This document shows, piece after piece, positions 25,849 through 33,965 of a DNA stretch of 51,502 nucleotides. This DNA is from Enemella evansiae. Lineage in GTDB: Bacteria; Actinomycetota; Actinomycetes; Propionibacteriales; Propionibacteriaceae. The stretch covers positions 1 to 51,502 of the forward strand of contig NZ_NMVP01000015.1 in NCBI RefSeq assembly GCF_002250705.1, read 5' to 3'. The position numbers and the translations under genes were made by a program. Under the pieces are notes generated by a model. It had not been told where the DNA came from. It did no database searches and was given only the letters and a program-made list of their open reading frames with translations. Position 1 is the stretch's first letter, and the number at the start of each line of letters is the position of its first letter.

Positions 25849-26550
25849 ATGCAGCGCAGCAAGGCATACCGCACCGCCGCTGAGAAGCGGACCGCGGACA
25901 AGCTCTACACCCCGGCCGAGGCCGTGGACATCATCAAGGGCGGGGCGTCGGCCAAGTTCGACGAGACCGTCGACGTGGCGATGCGCCTCGGCGTCGACCC
26001 GCGCAAGGCGGACCAGATGGTCCGCGGCACCGTCAACCTGCCGAACGGCACCGGCAAGACCGCTCGGGTCCTGGTCTTCGCCACCGGTGACAAGGCAGCT
26101 GCCGCCGAGGCCGCCGGTGCCGATGAGGTCGGCGCCGACGAGCTGGTGGAGAAGGTGCAGAAGGGGTACCTGGACTTCGACGCCGTCGTCGCCACCCCGG
26201 ACATGATGGCCAAGGTCGGCCGGCTGGGCCGTGTGCTCGGCCCGCGTGGCCTGATGCCGAACCCGAAGACCGGCACCGTCACCCCCGACGTCGCCAAGGC
26301 CGTCACCGACATCAAGGGCGGCAAGATCGAGTTCCGCGTCGACCGGCACGCCAACCTGCACTTCGTGATCGGCAAGGCGTCGTTCAGCGAGCAGGCGCTC
26401 GCGCAGAACTACTTCGCCGCGCTCGATGAGGTGATGCGACTCAAGCCGTCCAGCGCCAAGGGTCGCTACATCAAGAAGATCACCTTCTCCTCGACGATGG
26501 GCCCGGGCGTGACGGTCGATCCGTCGCGCACCAAGCCCGAGGGCGAGTGA
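25849..26550 (+). CDS. rplA: 50S ribosomal protein L1
   Basis: A 233-residue protein from ATG 25849 (AAGGAGTCAG upstream). It shows [45 protein letters not shown], the signature [23 protein letters not shown], and [20 protein letters not shown]1 binds 23S rRNA at the L1 stalk and, in other bacteria, its own mRNA. The L11-L1 unit ends here at a strong terminator. Confidence 0.98.
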   Translation: MQRSKAYRTAAEKRTADKLYTPAEAVDIIKGGASAKFDETVDVAMRLGVDPRKADQMVRGTVNLPNGTGKTARVLVFATGDKAAAAEAAGADEVGADELVEKVQKGYLDFDAVVATPDMMAKVGRLGRVLGPRGLMPNPKTGTVTPDVAKAVTDIKGGKIEFRVDRHANLHFVIGKASFSEQALAQNYFAALDEVMRLKPSSAKGRYIKKITFSSTMGPGVTVDPSRTKPEGE

Positions 26551-26589
26551 TCGGACGCCGCTGAGGCGTACGCCTGATCGCAGCACCAG

Positions 26590-26623
26590 ACGAGGCCCGC
26601 ACCCATCGGGGTGCGGGCCTCGT
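26590..26623 (+). terminator. Strong hairpin terminator after rplA
   Basis: A perfect 15-bp stem ACGAGGCCCGCACCC / GGGTGCGGGCCTCGT with a 4-base loop, 40 bp past the rplA stop. The same hairpin could end transcription of the convergent gene at 26642. Confidence 0.85.
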
Positions 26624-26641
26624 CGTGTGTCCGGCGGGTGG

Positions 26642-27451
26642 TCAGTCGCCGTACTTCAGCGGCCGGCGCGGCTTGTACTGCGAGCCGGCGTCCAACCCGT
26701 ACTTGAGGACGCGGTATCGGGTCCTGTCACCGTCACCGGTCTGCTCGTAGGCCTTGTACGCGGTGCGGCTCGAGTCGGTCCACTTCTCGAAGATCACCAC
26801 GTGGCGGGTGTTGTTGGTGCCGTCGGAGTCGATCAGCAGGTCACCCGGCTTCAACTCGTTCAGCGAGATCCGCTTGGTCACGCTCGAGTCGGCCAGGCCG
26901 ACCGTGTTCAGACCGGGCTTGCCCAGCCCGAGCGCCATCGAGACGTAACCCGAGCAGTCCTGCCGGTAGCCCTGGAAGAACTTCGTCTGGCTGTAGGGGA
27001 CCGGGCCGCCGTTGTAGGCCGTCAGCCAGGTGGCCGCCCGCTTCAGCACCTGCTGCCGATCGGCGGAGACGTTGCCGTTGGAGGGCGGCGGGGTGGTCGG
27101 CTTGCCACCGCCGCCGTTGTTGGCCTTCAGCGAGGCCCAGGTCTTCGGGCCGACGATGCCGTCGACCTCCAGGCCCTTGGCCTTCTGATAGCTGAGCACG
27201 GCGGCCTTGGTCTTCGGGCCGAACCTGCCGTCGACGGCGAGCTTGGCGCCGTTGGAGTTCAGTACGCACTGGAGGTCCTTGACCGCCTCGCCGCGGGCGC
27301 CGTATTTGACGACGGGGGTCGAGTCGATGGAGCAGCTGGCGGACGAGCCGGCGGCGGTGGACTGGCTGATGCCGAAGCCAACGACCCCGGTCACTGTGGT
27401 GAGGCCGGTGACCGCTGCGGCGGTCAGGGCGGCGATGCGTCGGGTGTTCAT
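26642..27451 (-). CDS. Secreted peptidoglycan-binding NlpC/P60-like protein
   Basis: A 269-residue exported protein. A signal peptide covers about residues 1-34 (ALTAAAVTGLTTVTGVVGFG). A peptidoglycan-binding_1 domain spans about 45-112 (VKYGARGEAVKDLQCVLNSNGAKLAVDGRFGPKTKAAVLSYQKAKGL cut across blocks). After a Gly/Pro linker comes a papain-like domain with Cys in YRQDCSGYVSMALG, LKPGDLLIDSDG and His in NTRHVVIFEKW. It probably cuts peptide bonds in the wall or acts as an endolysin-like amidase. It is inserted in reverse orientation between rplA and the rplJ leader. Confidence 0.82.
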   Translation of the reverse strand: MNTRRIAALTAAAVTGLTTVTGVVGFGISQSTAAGSSASCSIDSTPVVKYGARGEAVKDLQCVLNSNGAKLAVDGRFGPKTKAAVLSYQKAKGLEVDGIVGPKTWASLKANNGGGGKPTTPPPSNGNVSADRQQVLKRAATWLTAYNGGPVPYSQTKFFQGYRQDCSGYVSMALGLGKPGLNTVGLADSSVTKRISLNELKPGDLLIDSDGTNNTRHVVIFEKWTDSSRTAYKAYEQTGDGDRTRYRVLKYGLDAGSQYKPRRPLKYGD

Positions 27452-27591
27452 GTCAGGTCTCCTGGGTGGTTGTTGACCGGTACGCCGCTGACGCTAGGCG
27501 GCCTCCGGGCCCGCGGAAACCCAATGGTGGCTGGAAAGTTCCTCCTCGGTGGGTGGAAGGTTCCGGTTGCCGATCACCCCACCGCACGCGA

Positions 27592-27624
27592 ACGCCCCCG
27601 CAACCGGAGCGGTTGCGGGGGCGT
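27592..27624 (-). terminator. Hairpin terminator after the second hydrolase gene
   Basis: ACGCCCCCGCAACC / GGTTGCGGGGGCGT is a perfect 14-bp stem with a 5-base loop, 25 bp beyond the stop of the minus-strand gene at 27649. It separates the two hydrolase genes. Confidence 0.75.
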
Positions 27625-27648
27625 ACGCGACGGACGTGAGAACTGGAC

Positions 27649-28416
27649 TCAGAAGCGCACGACAGCGTTGATCGGCATCGAGGTGGCCGAGGCGATCGAC
27701 ACGGGCTTGCCCGGGCGGGAGCTGTGCACGATCTTGCCGTCACCGATGTAGATCCCGATGTGGGTGGCGCCGGAGTAGTAGACGATCAGGTCGCCCGGCT
27801 GAGCCTGGCTGAGCGAGATCTTCTGGCCGGCGGCCAGCTGGGCCTGCGAGGTCCGCGGGATGCTGATCCCGGCGGCCTTCAGGGCGGCACCGGTCAGGCC
27901 GGAGCAGTCGTAGGCGTTCGGGCCGGTGGCGCCGTAGGCGTAGGGCTTGCCGAGCTGGGCCAGCGCGAAGTTGACCGCAGCGGCCTTGCCGCCGGTGGTG
28001 CTGCGGACCGCGGTGTTGGCGGCCGGCGCGGCCGGGGCGGCGGGCTTCGGGGCCGCCTTGGCGGCGCTGCTGGAGCCACCCTTGTGCTTCTGCAGCGAGC
28101 CCCAGGTGAGGGACGCGGTGACGCCGGTGGTCGGGATGCCGTGGGCCTTCTGGTAGCGGATCACCGCGGAGCGGGTGATCGTCCCGTAGTAACCGGTGGC
28201 CGGAACCTTGTAGCCGTCCTTGGTCAGGGCGCGCTGCAGGCGCTTGACGTCATTGCTCCGCTTGCCGACCTTCAGGGTCGGGGTGGAGCCGGCGGCGCAC
28301 TGGGAGACGGTGCTGCAGGTGGCGGCATCGGCGGTACCAATGGTGGTGACCGCGATGGTCGAGCCGAGGGCGACGCTCGCGGCGATGGCCGCGGAGCTCT
28401 TGAACAGCTTGCGCAT
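27649..28416 (-). CDS. Secreted NlpC/P60 peptidoglycan endopeptidase with PG-binding domain
   Basis: A 255-residue exported protein. The signal peptide ends near ADAA (residue 32). A peptidoglycan-binding_1 domain covers about 48-112 (LKVGKRSNDVKRLQRALTKDGYKV, GYYGTITRSAVIRYQKAHGI). An Ala/Pro/Lys linker leads to the NlpC/P60 catalytic core from 145: ALAQLGKPYAYGATGPNAYDCSGLTGAALK (catalytic Cys), AQPGDLIVYYSGATHIGIYIGDGKIVHSS (catalytic His). Such enzymes cut D-Glu/DAP bonds in stem peptides. It shares architecture with its neighbour at 26642, so the pair may be an old duplication. Confidence 0.92.
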   Translation of the reverse strand: MRKLFKSSAAIAASVALGSTIAVTTIGTADAATCSTVSQCAAGSTPTLKVGKRSNDVKRLQRALTKDGYKVPATGYYGTITRSAVIRYQKAHGIPTTGVTASLTWGSLQKHKGGSSSAAKAAPKPAAPAAPAANTAVRSTTGGKAAAVNFALAQLGKPYAYGATGPNAYDCSGLTGAALKAAGISIPRTSQAQLAAGQKISLSQAQPGDLIVYYSGATHIGIYIGDGKIVHSSRPGKPVSIASATSMPINAVVRF

Positions 28417-28682
28417 GTCGAGTGAATCCTCTGGTCGGGTGTCAGGTCCGCCGGTTCAACTCCGGCGCGAGGACGTTATCCCTGCGTGACCGTCTTGGTC
28501 AACCCTCAGGGTCTTCTCAGCATGAAATGGGTATCGGTCGGTCTGGCAGATTTATCATCTTCCCTAGTTGGACCGCTTTGACCGGTGGTCCGACTGTGAG
28601 CCGGATCATTGTGCCGAAGTTTCTGGTTTCTCTCAGGAACAGGGGCTCTCGGGGTGATGCCGGAGGGGCCGCGTACGCCGAT
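28417..28682. other. Intergenic stretch before the L10 promoter
   Basis: This is the left half of a 529-bp gap. I see no gene. It must hold the minus-strand promoter of the NlpC/P60 gene. The stretch around 28520-28570 is visibly richer in A/T than its surroundings. Confidence 0.5.
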
Positions 28683-28712
28683 TTGGTGCGCACCCGCGCG
28701 GGTGCGTACGAT
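28683..28712 (+). promoter_or_regulatory. Promoter of the rplJL leader
   Basis: TTGGTG (28683-28688) and TACGAT (28707-28712) are 18 bp apart, with a palindromic spacer GCGCACCCGCGCGGGTGCGT. The start would fall near 28718, exactly where the L10-leader-like RNA begins. Confidence 0.6.
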
Positions 28713-28717
28713 GGGTG

Positions 28718-28871
28718 CTGCCGAAGACCGCAGGTCGACCGGGTACGCCCGGTCCGAAGTCTCCGAGCAGGCCCCGCAAGAGGTCCGCACGGAAGGCCCG
28801 CGCAGGTGATGCGAAGCAGTCCGGAGCCCAGCTCCGAGCCGCCCCGTGCGCCTGTGCGCCGGGGCTTTTTT
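28718..28871 (+). promoter_or_regulatory. L10 leader RNA with U-tract attenuator
   Basis: The segment starts CTGCCGAAGACCGCAGGTCG, the conserved opening of the actinobacterial L10 leader as I know it. It contains several short stems and ends in GCCCCGTGCGCCTGTGCGCC-GGGGC (28841-28865) followed by six T's, one of very few T-runs in the window. In this family L10(L7/L12)4 binds the leader to control its own operon. The terminator placed before rplJ implies attenuation. Confidence 0.8.
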
Positions 28872-28945
28872 GATGCCCCAACTGGTCCCAGGCGCCGCCG
28901 CCCCACCCGGGCGTGCGGTTCGTGCGAGAAGTGGGAAGGAGAACC

Positions 28946-29608
28946 ATGGCGAGGCCCGACAAGGCAGCCGCGGTTGCCGAGCTGAAGGAGAAGTTCTCCA
29001 GCTCTGAAGCCGCCGTGCTGACCGAGTATCGCGGACTTTCCGTGGCCGCCCTCAAGGAGCTGCGCCGCAGCCTCGGCGAGGACGCCACGTACGCCGTGAC
29101 GAAGAACACTCTGACCCAGATCGCGGCCAAGGAGGCCGGTGTCGAGGGGCTCGATGAGCAACTCGTCGGCCCGACCGCGATCGCTTTCATCACCGGGGAC
29201 GTGGCCACGGTGGCGAAGGGTCTGAGGAACTTCAGCAAGGACAACCCGCTTCTGGTGATCAAGGGCGGCGTCATGGAGGGCAAGATCCTCGACGCCGACG
29301 GGGTCAAGGCACTCGCCGACCTCGAGTCCCGTGAGGTGCTGCTGGCCAAGCTGGCCGGCGGTATGAAGGCCAACCTGAACAAGGCTGCCTACGTCTTCGC
29401 CGCTCCGGCGTCCAAGCTCGCCCGTGCACTGGGCGCGCTGGAGACCGCGGCCCAGGAGGACCCCTCGAAGATCGGTGGCGCAGGTGCTGCTACCGCCGAC
29501 CAGAAGCAGGTCAGTGACGAAGCAGCTCCGGCTGCGGGGAACGACGAAGCAGCGCCCGCTGCGGAGAACACCGATACCGCAGCGGATGACTCCGCTGACG
29601 AAAAGTAA
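28946..29608 (+). CDS. rplJ: 50S ribosomal protein L10
   Basis: A 220-residue protein from ATG 28946 (GGAAGGAG upstream). It contains [53 protein letters not shown] and [11 protein letters not shown]. The C-terminal 45 residues form an Ala/Glu/Asp-rich tail ([18 protein letters not shown]). L10 anchors L7/L12 dimers to the ribosome. It lies 15 bp before rplL. Confidence 0.98.
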   Translation: MARPDKAAAVAELKEKFSSSEAAVLTEYRGLSVAALKELRRSLGEDATYAVTKNTLTQIAAKEAGVEGLDEQLVGPTAIAFITGDVATVAKGLRNFSKDNPLLVIKGGVMEGKILDADGVKALADLESREVLLAKLAGGMKANLNKAAYVFAAPASKLARALGALETAAQEDPSKIGGAGAATADQKQVSDEAAPAAGNDEAAPAAENTDTAADDSADEK

Positions 29609-29623
29609 GGAAGGACGCCCAAC

Positions 29624-30022
29624 ATGGCGAAGCTCAGCAATGACGAGCTCCTTGACGCCTTCAAGGAGATGACCCTGATCGAGCTCTCCGAGTTCGTGAA
29701 GCTGTTCGAGGACACCTTTGACGTGACCGCCGCCGCTCCGGTGGCCGTGGCCGCTGCCGGTGCTCCGGCTGCCGGTGGCGAGGGTGGCGGCGACGCCGCT
29801 GCCGAGGAGTCGGACGAGGTCGACGTGATCCTCGAGTCCGCCGGTGACAAGAAGATCCAGGTCATCAAGGAGGTGCGCGCCCTCACCTCGCTCGGCCTGA
29901 AGGAGGCCAAGGAGCTGGTGGAGTCCGCTCCCAAGGCCGTCCTGGAGAAGGCCAAGAAGGACGACGCGGCCAAGGCCAAGGAGCAGCTCGAGGCTGCCGG
30001 CGCCTCCGTCACCCTCAAGTGA
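29624..30022 (+). CDS. rplL: 50S ribosomal protein L7/L12
   Basis: A 132-residue protein. The N-terminal dimerisation domain reads [31 protein letters not shown], then an Ala/Gly hinge with an acidic patch. The factor-binding domain reads [49 protein letters not shown] precedes the ATG. The operon ends at a hairpin terminator. Confidence 0.98.
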   Translation: MAKLSNDELLDAFKEMTLIELSEFVKLFEDTFDVTAAAPVAVAAAGAPAAGGEGGGDAAAEESDEVDVILESAGDKKIQVIKEVRALTSLGLKEAKELVESAPKAVLEKAKKDDAAKAKEQLEAAGASVTLK

Positions 30023-30050
30023 TCTGTGCGGCTCCGGCCGCGTGATCTCC

Positions 30051-30108
30051 GGTACGCCTGAGGCGTACCTCTCGCGAAGGCGGGTCCCGTTCGGGGCCCG
30101 CCTTTCGT
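30051..30108 (+). terminator. Terminator region after rplL
   Basis: GGTACGCCTGAGGCGTACC (30051-30069) is a short palindrome. It is followed by AAGGCGGGTCCCG-TTC-GGGGCCCGCCTT (30077-30104) and TCGT, a stable stem with a short T-rich end. Confidence 0.8.
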
Positions 30109-30143
30109 GTTGGGCGGACCCGGTGTGTTGTTGGATGGGGCGC

Positions 30144-30923
30144 ATGTTCTCCTCCTCCGTATCCGCTCAGGTCCCGCCCGCCGGGCCGCTCACCCTCGCC
30201 GGGATCGAGCTGCCTGAGGGCCGCCAGCTCCGCAGCGACTTCGGCGGCGGCGAGCCGGTCGGCTGGGTCACCGTCGAGCCGCTCCCCGAGGACCGGCTGA
30301 CCGAGCTGGTACGCCGGTTGGCCGGCGCGTTCGCCGAGACCGGGTTGTGGCCGGTCGCCGTCGAGGGCCTCGCCGGGGAGTACGCGCGGCCCTGGCTGGA
30401 GGGCGAGTTCGGCGAGGTGGACGACCGCGTCCTCGCCGCCGACGCGGTGCTCACCGAAGCGGCTGCCGACCTGATGCCCGACGCGGGTGAGGACTGGGAG
30501 CCGTCCGCCCGCTACCGGGGTCTGGCCGACCCGGTGTCCGGACCCGACCTCACCGCCGACGAGTTGGAACCCATCCTGCTCAACGAGCAGGGTGGCGGGC
30601 TGCTGCTGGTGCCCGCCCAGCGTCCGGGCGATCTGCTCAAGCGGCTCGGCTGGATCGGGGCCACCAACTACGACCGCAACGGCGAACCGCTCTCGGCGGT
30701 GCTGCGGAGCTGGGAGGACCGCTTCGGCGCCGTGCTCACCGGCCTCGGCTTCGACACCCTCGCCGTCCAGGTGCCGCGCCGCCCGAGCAGCGACGAGCAG
30801 CTGCGGCGGCTGGTGGGGGAGCACTACGTCTGGTGCCCCGACATCATCGACCAGGGCCTGCCGCCCGCGGACTACCTGGCCCAGCTGCGGACGGCGGACG
30901 GTTGGGCGTTCTGGTGGGACTGA
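30144..30923 (+). CDS. DUF4253 domain protein
   Basis: About 259 residues if started at ATG 30144; an ATG three codons upstream (30135) is possible. The second half shows RPGDLLKRLGWIGATNYDRNGEPLSAVLRSWEDRFGAVLTGLGFDTLAVQV and the ending YLAQLRTADGWAFWWD, which is the DUF4253 pattern (often found in polymorphic-toxin immunity-like proteins; function unknown). No signal peptide. It stands alone between rplL and vapB. Confidence 0.75.
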   Translation: MFSSSVSAQVPPAGPLTLAGIELPEGRQLRSDFGGGEPVGWVTVEPLPEDRLTELVRRLAGAFAETGLWPVAVEGLAGEYARPWLEGEFGEVDDRVLAADAVLTEAAADLMPDAGEDWEPSARYRGLADPVSGPDLTADELEPILLNEQGGGLLLVPAQRPGDLLKRLGWIGATNYDRNGEPLSAVLRSWEDRFGAVLTGLGFDTLAVQVPRRPSSDEQLRRLVGEHYVWCPDIIDQGLPPADYLAQLRTADGWAFWWD

Positions 30924-30979
30924 GTGCGATATCTTCCTGAGCGTCTTCCTTTCTTCCTCGATTGGTGGATACTGGTTCG

Positions 30980-31234
30980 ATGGCGATCAACATCAAGGAC
31001 CCGGTCACCGATCGGCTCGCGCGTGAGTTGGCCCAGGAGACCGGGGAGAGTCTGACCGAGGCGATCCGAGTGGCGATGGAGGAACGGCTCGCGCGAGTTC
31101 AGCGCGTCCGGCGTCGCACGGACCGCGGGGCATCGCTGTACCGCTACATCGAGCGCGGGCGGGCACGTAAGACCTTGGATGACCGGTCCGCTGACGAGAT
31201 CCTCGGTTACGACTCCGACGGGCTGCCCCGATGA
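30980..31234 (+). CDS. vapB: VapB-family antitoxin
   Basis: An 84-residue protein from ATG 30980. MAINIKDPVTDRLARELAQETGESLTEAIRVAMEERLARV is the VapB/PSK-type DNA-binding N-terminus. The C-terminal DRSADEILGYDSDGLPR is the usual toxin-binding tail. GATACT (30968-30973) lies 6 bp before the start, so the transcript may be leaderless. It overlaps vapC by 4 bp (ATGA), typical of toxin-antitoxin pairs. It should neutralise VapC and repress the operon. Confidence 0.9.
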   Translation: MAINIKDPVTDRLARELAQETGESLTEAIRVAMEERLARVQRVRRRTDRGASLYRYIERGRARKTLDDRSADEILGYDSDGLPR

Positions 31235-31626
31235 TCCTCGACACCTCCGCGGTGCTCGCCGTCGTCCTCGGTGAGGATGATGCGGTGACGTACCTCGCCG
31301 CGATGACGTCCGCCGCTGAGTTGTCCATCTCCGCGGCGACCCTGGTGGAGTGCCTGATGGTCGCACACGCGCGGCAGGGTGCCGAGGCGGAAGCGGATGT
31401 GCACGGGTTGCTGGCGGACCTGGAGGTGGATGTCCGGCCATTCACCGAGGATGAAACGCTCGCTGCCGTCGAGGGCTGGCTGAGGTTCGGCAAGGGCAGG
31501 CATGCTGCCGGTCTCAATCTCGGCGACTGTTTCAGCTATGGCGCCGCGCAGGCTGCCGGTCGTCGGCTGCTGTTCAAAGGCGACGACTTCTCCCGGACCG
31601 ACGTGCCGGCAGCGCTGCTGCGCTGA
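31231..31626 (+). CDS. vapC: VapC-family PIN-domain ribonuclease toxin
   Basis: A 131-residue PIN domain. The acidic active-site set is intact: Asp4 (ILDTS), Glu40 (LVECLM), Asp99 (LNLGDCFSYG), and Asp118/119 (LFKGDDF). VapC toxins cut tRNA or rRNA when VapB is lost. The pair lies between a DUF4253 gene and the ben operon. No mobile element is seen beside it. Confidence 0.93.
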   Translation: MILDTSAVLAVVLGEDDAVTYLAAMTSAAELSISAATLVECLMVAHARQGAEAEADVHGLLADLEVDVRPFTEDETLAAVEGWLRFGKGRHAAGLNLGDCFSYGAAQAAGRRLLFKGDDFSRTDVPAALLR

Positions 31627-31669
31627 GGCGTACGCCTGATTCGGGCGCGTACCCACCCCAGGCTGGGTA

Positions 31670-31688
31670 CCCTGGGTCAGACCTAGGG
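31670..31688. promoter_or_regulatory. Near-perfect 19-bp palindrome upstream of benA, possible operator
   Basis: CCCTGGGTCAGACCTAGGG reads the same on both strands except for one mismatched pair (positions 5 and 15) and the centre base. It lies 103 bp before the benA start in a 165-bp gap that has further G/C palindromes (GGGTACCC). A binding site for the downstream LuxR-type regulator is plausible but unproven. Confidence 0.4.
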
Positions 31689-31791
31689 GTTCTACTGGGG
31701 TGCCCGGCTCGGCCGAGGCGCAGACTGGTACCCACGCAGGTCGCATTCCGCGGCCACAGTGTCATCGTCGCCACTGAAGGGGTAGCTGCAC

Positions 31792-33393
31792 ATGACCACG
31801 CACCTGGATCTCGACCAAGCCGTCATCGACGATCGCGAGAGCGGCATCTACCGGGCGAATCGCTCGATCTTCACCGATGAGGAGCTCTTCGAGCTCGAGA
31901 TGAAGCACATCTTCGAGGGCAACTGGGTCTATCTGGCACACGAGAGCCAGGTGGAGAACCCCGGGGACTACTTCACCGGATACATCGGCCGGCAGCCGGT
32001 CGTCATCACCCGCTCCAAGGACGGCACCCTGAACGGGTTGATCAACGCCTGCGCCCACCGCGGCGCGATGCTCTGCCGGCGCAAGACCGACAACCGGCTG
32101 ACGATCACCTGCCCGTTCCACGGCTGGACCTTCCGCAACGACGGCAAGCTGCTCAAGGTCAAGGACCCCGAGGACGCCGGCTATCCCAGCCAGAGCTTCA
32201 ACATCGACGGCTCGCACGATCTGACGAAGATCCCGCGCTTCGAGTCCTACCGCGGGTTCCTGTTCGGCAGCCTGAACCCCGATGTGCTGCCGCTGACCGA
32301 GCACCTGGGTGATGCCACCAAGGTGATCGACATGCTCGTCGACCAGTCACCCGACGGCCTGGAGGTGCTGCGCGGCACCTCGACCTACATCTACGACGGC
32401 AACTGGAAGGTGCAGGCCGAGAACGGAGCGGACGGCTACCACGTCACCGCGACGCACTGGAACTACGCCGCCACCACCTCCCGCCGGGCCTCCGGGGAGT
32501 CGAAGAACACCACCGAGACCGTGGATGCCGGCAAGTGGGGCAAGCAGGGCGGCGGCACCTGGTCCTTCCCGAACGGTCACCTGTGTCTGTGGACCTGGGC
32601 CGGCAACTGGCAGTCCCGGCCGCTGGTGCCCTGGCTGGACAAGCTCAAGGAGAAGTACGGCGAGGCCAAGGGCGAGTTCATGGTGAAGGGCTCGCGCAAC
32701 CTGCTGCTCTACCCGAACGTGTACCTGATGGACCAGTTCTCCACCCAGATCAGGCATTTCCGGCCGATTGCGGTGGACAAGACCGAGGTCACCATCTACT
32801 GCATCGCGCCCAAGGGCGAGAGCGCCGAGGCCCGCGAGCACCGGATCCGGCAGTACGAGGACTTCTTCAACGCCACCGGGATGGCCACTCCCGACGACCT
32901 GGAGGAGTTCCGCTCCTGCCAGTTCACCTTCAAGGCCACCACCGCCCCGTGGAACGACATGAGCCGCGGCGCCGAGCACTGGCTCGAGGGACCCGATCCG
33001 GTCGCCGATTCGCTCGGTATGGACGGCGTGATCGCCTCCGGCATCAAGAACGAGGACGAGGGCCTCTATCCGGTGCAGCACGGTTACTGGCTGGAGGTGA
33101 TGCGGGCCGCCGTCGCCGGTGAGGACGTCGCGTTGGCGGGCGCCCAGCAGGCCGCGGAGAAGATCGGCAGCGACCACAAGCTGGTACGCAGGGCCAAGGG
33201 CGGCGCGGTCAAGGAGCAGCAGAGCCCGGCCCGGCGGAAGAGCGCGGCGAAGAAGACGGCACCGGCCAAGAAGGCCGCACCGGCCAAGAAGGCCGCACCC
33301 GCCAAGAAGACGAGCACGGCGAAGAAGGCGGCCCCGGCGAAGAAGGCGAGCCCGGCGAAGAAGGCGAGCCGCCGATCCACCGAGCGCGGCTGA
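31792..33393 (+). CDS. benA: Benzoate 1,2-dioxygenase large subunit with H1-like C-terminal tail
   Basis: A 533-residue Rieske non-haem iron oxygenase alpha subunit. The Rieske site is CAHRGAMLC...CPFHGW (Cys-x-His, Cys-x2-His). The mononuclear iron site lies around [25 protein letters not shown] and [10 protein letters not shown] are typical of benzoate/toluate enzymes. With BenB and the reductase it converts benzoate to its 1,2-cis-diol using O2. BenA proteins are usually near 450-460 residues. Here about 55-70 extra residues follow, made of repeated AAKK/APAKK units (33237-33375) ending SRRSTERG, like histone H1 or AlgP tails. It begins the operon; benB follows 11 bp later behind GAGGAG. 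Confidence 0.92.
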   Translation: MTTHLDLDQAVIDDRESGIYRANRSIFTDEELFELEMKHIFEGNWVYLAHESQVENPGDYFTGYIGRQPVVITRSKDGTLNGLINACAHRGAMLCRRKTDNRLTITCPFHGWTFRNDGKLLKVKDPEDAGYPSQSFNIDGSHDLTKIPRFESYRGFLFGSLNPDVLPLTEHLGDATKVIDMLVDQSPDGLEVLRGTSTYIYDGNWKVQAENGADGYHVTATHWNYAATTSRRASGESKNTTETVDAGKWGKQGGGTWSFPNGHLCLWTWAGNWQSRPLVPWLDKLKEKYGEAKGEFMVKGSRNLLLYPNVYLMDQFSTQIRHFRPIAVDKTEVTIYCIAPKGESAEAREHRIRQYEDFFNATGMATPDDLEEFRSCQFTFKATTAPWNDMSRGAEHWLEGPDPVADSLGMDGVIASGIKNEDEGLYPVQHGYWLEVMRAAVAGEDVALAGAQQAAEKIGSDHKLVRRAKGGAVKEQQSPARRKSAAKKTAPAKKAAPAKKAAPAKKTSTAKKAAPAKKASPAKKASRRSTERG

Positions 33394-33404
33394 GGAGGAT
33401 TCCG

Positions 33405-33956
33405 ATGACCGACACACTGCAGCAGCGCGACATCCAGGCCAATGGGGCCACGGTCCCGGACCAGGTACGCATCGACCAGACCACCATCGAGCAGTTCCTC
33501 TACCGCGAGGCGCGCTACCTCGATGACCGGGATTTCGAATCCTGGTTGGACTGCTATCACGATGACGTCGTCTACTGGATGCCCAGTTGGGACGACAACG
33601 GTGAGCTGACCCAGGATCCGGCGACCGAGATGTCGCTGATCTACTACCCGAACAAGGGTGGGCTCGAGGACCGGGTCTTCCGGATCCGCACCGAGCGGTC
33701 CAGCGCCACCTCGATCCCCGAACCGCGGACCAGTCACAACATCAGCAATGTCGAGGTGATCGAACGCCGCGGCAACCTGGTCGACATCCGGTTCAACTGG
33801 CACACCATGTACTTCCGGTACAACACGATGGACCCCTATTACGGGACGTCCTTCTACACCATCGACTTCGGCGGCGAGACTCCGCTGATCCGGCGCAAGA
33901 CCGTGGTGCTGAAGAACGACTACATCCACCACGTGGTCGACATCTACCACATTTGA
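33405..33956 (+). CDS. benB: Benzoate 1,2-dioxygenase small subunit
   Basis: A 183-residue beta subunit of the ring-hydroxylating dioxygenase family (NTF2-like fold), longer than the usual 160-165 by an N-terminal stretch. Characteristic segments are FLYREARYLDDRDFESWLDCY, DVVYWMPSWDD, PRTSHNISNVEV and LKNDYIHHVVDIYHI at the end. It forms the alpha3beta3 oxygenase with BenA. The gap to the next gene is 9 bp. Confidence 0.93.
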   Translation: MTDTLQQRDIQANGATVPDQVRIDQTTIEQFLYREARYLDDRDFESWLDCYHDDVVYWMPSWDDNGELTQDPATEMSLIYYPNKGGLEDRVFRIRTERSSATSIPEPRTSHNISNVEVIERRGNLVDIRFNWHTMYFRYNTMDPYYGTSFYTIDFGGETPLIRRKTVVLKNDYIHHVVDIYHI

Positions 33957-33965
33957 GGCGGCATC

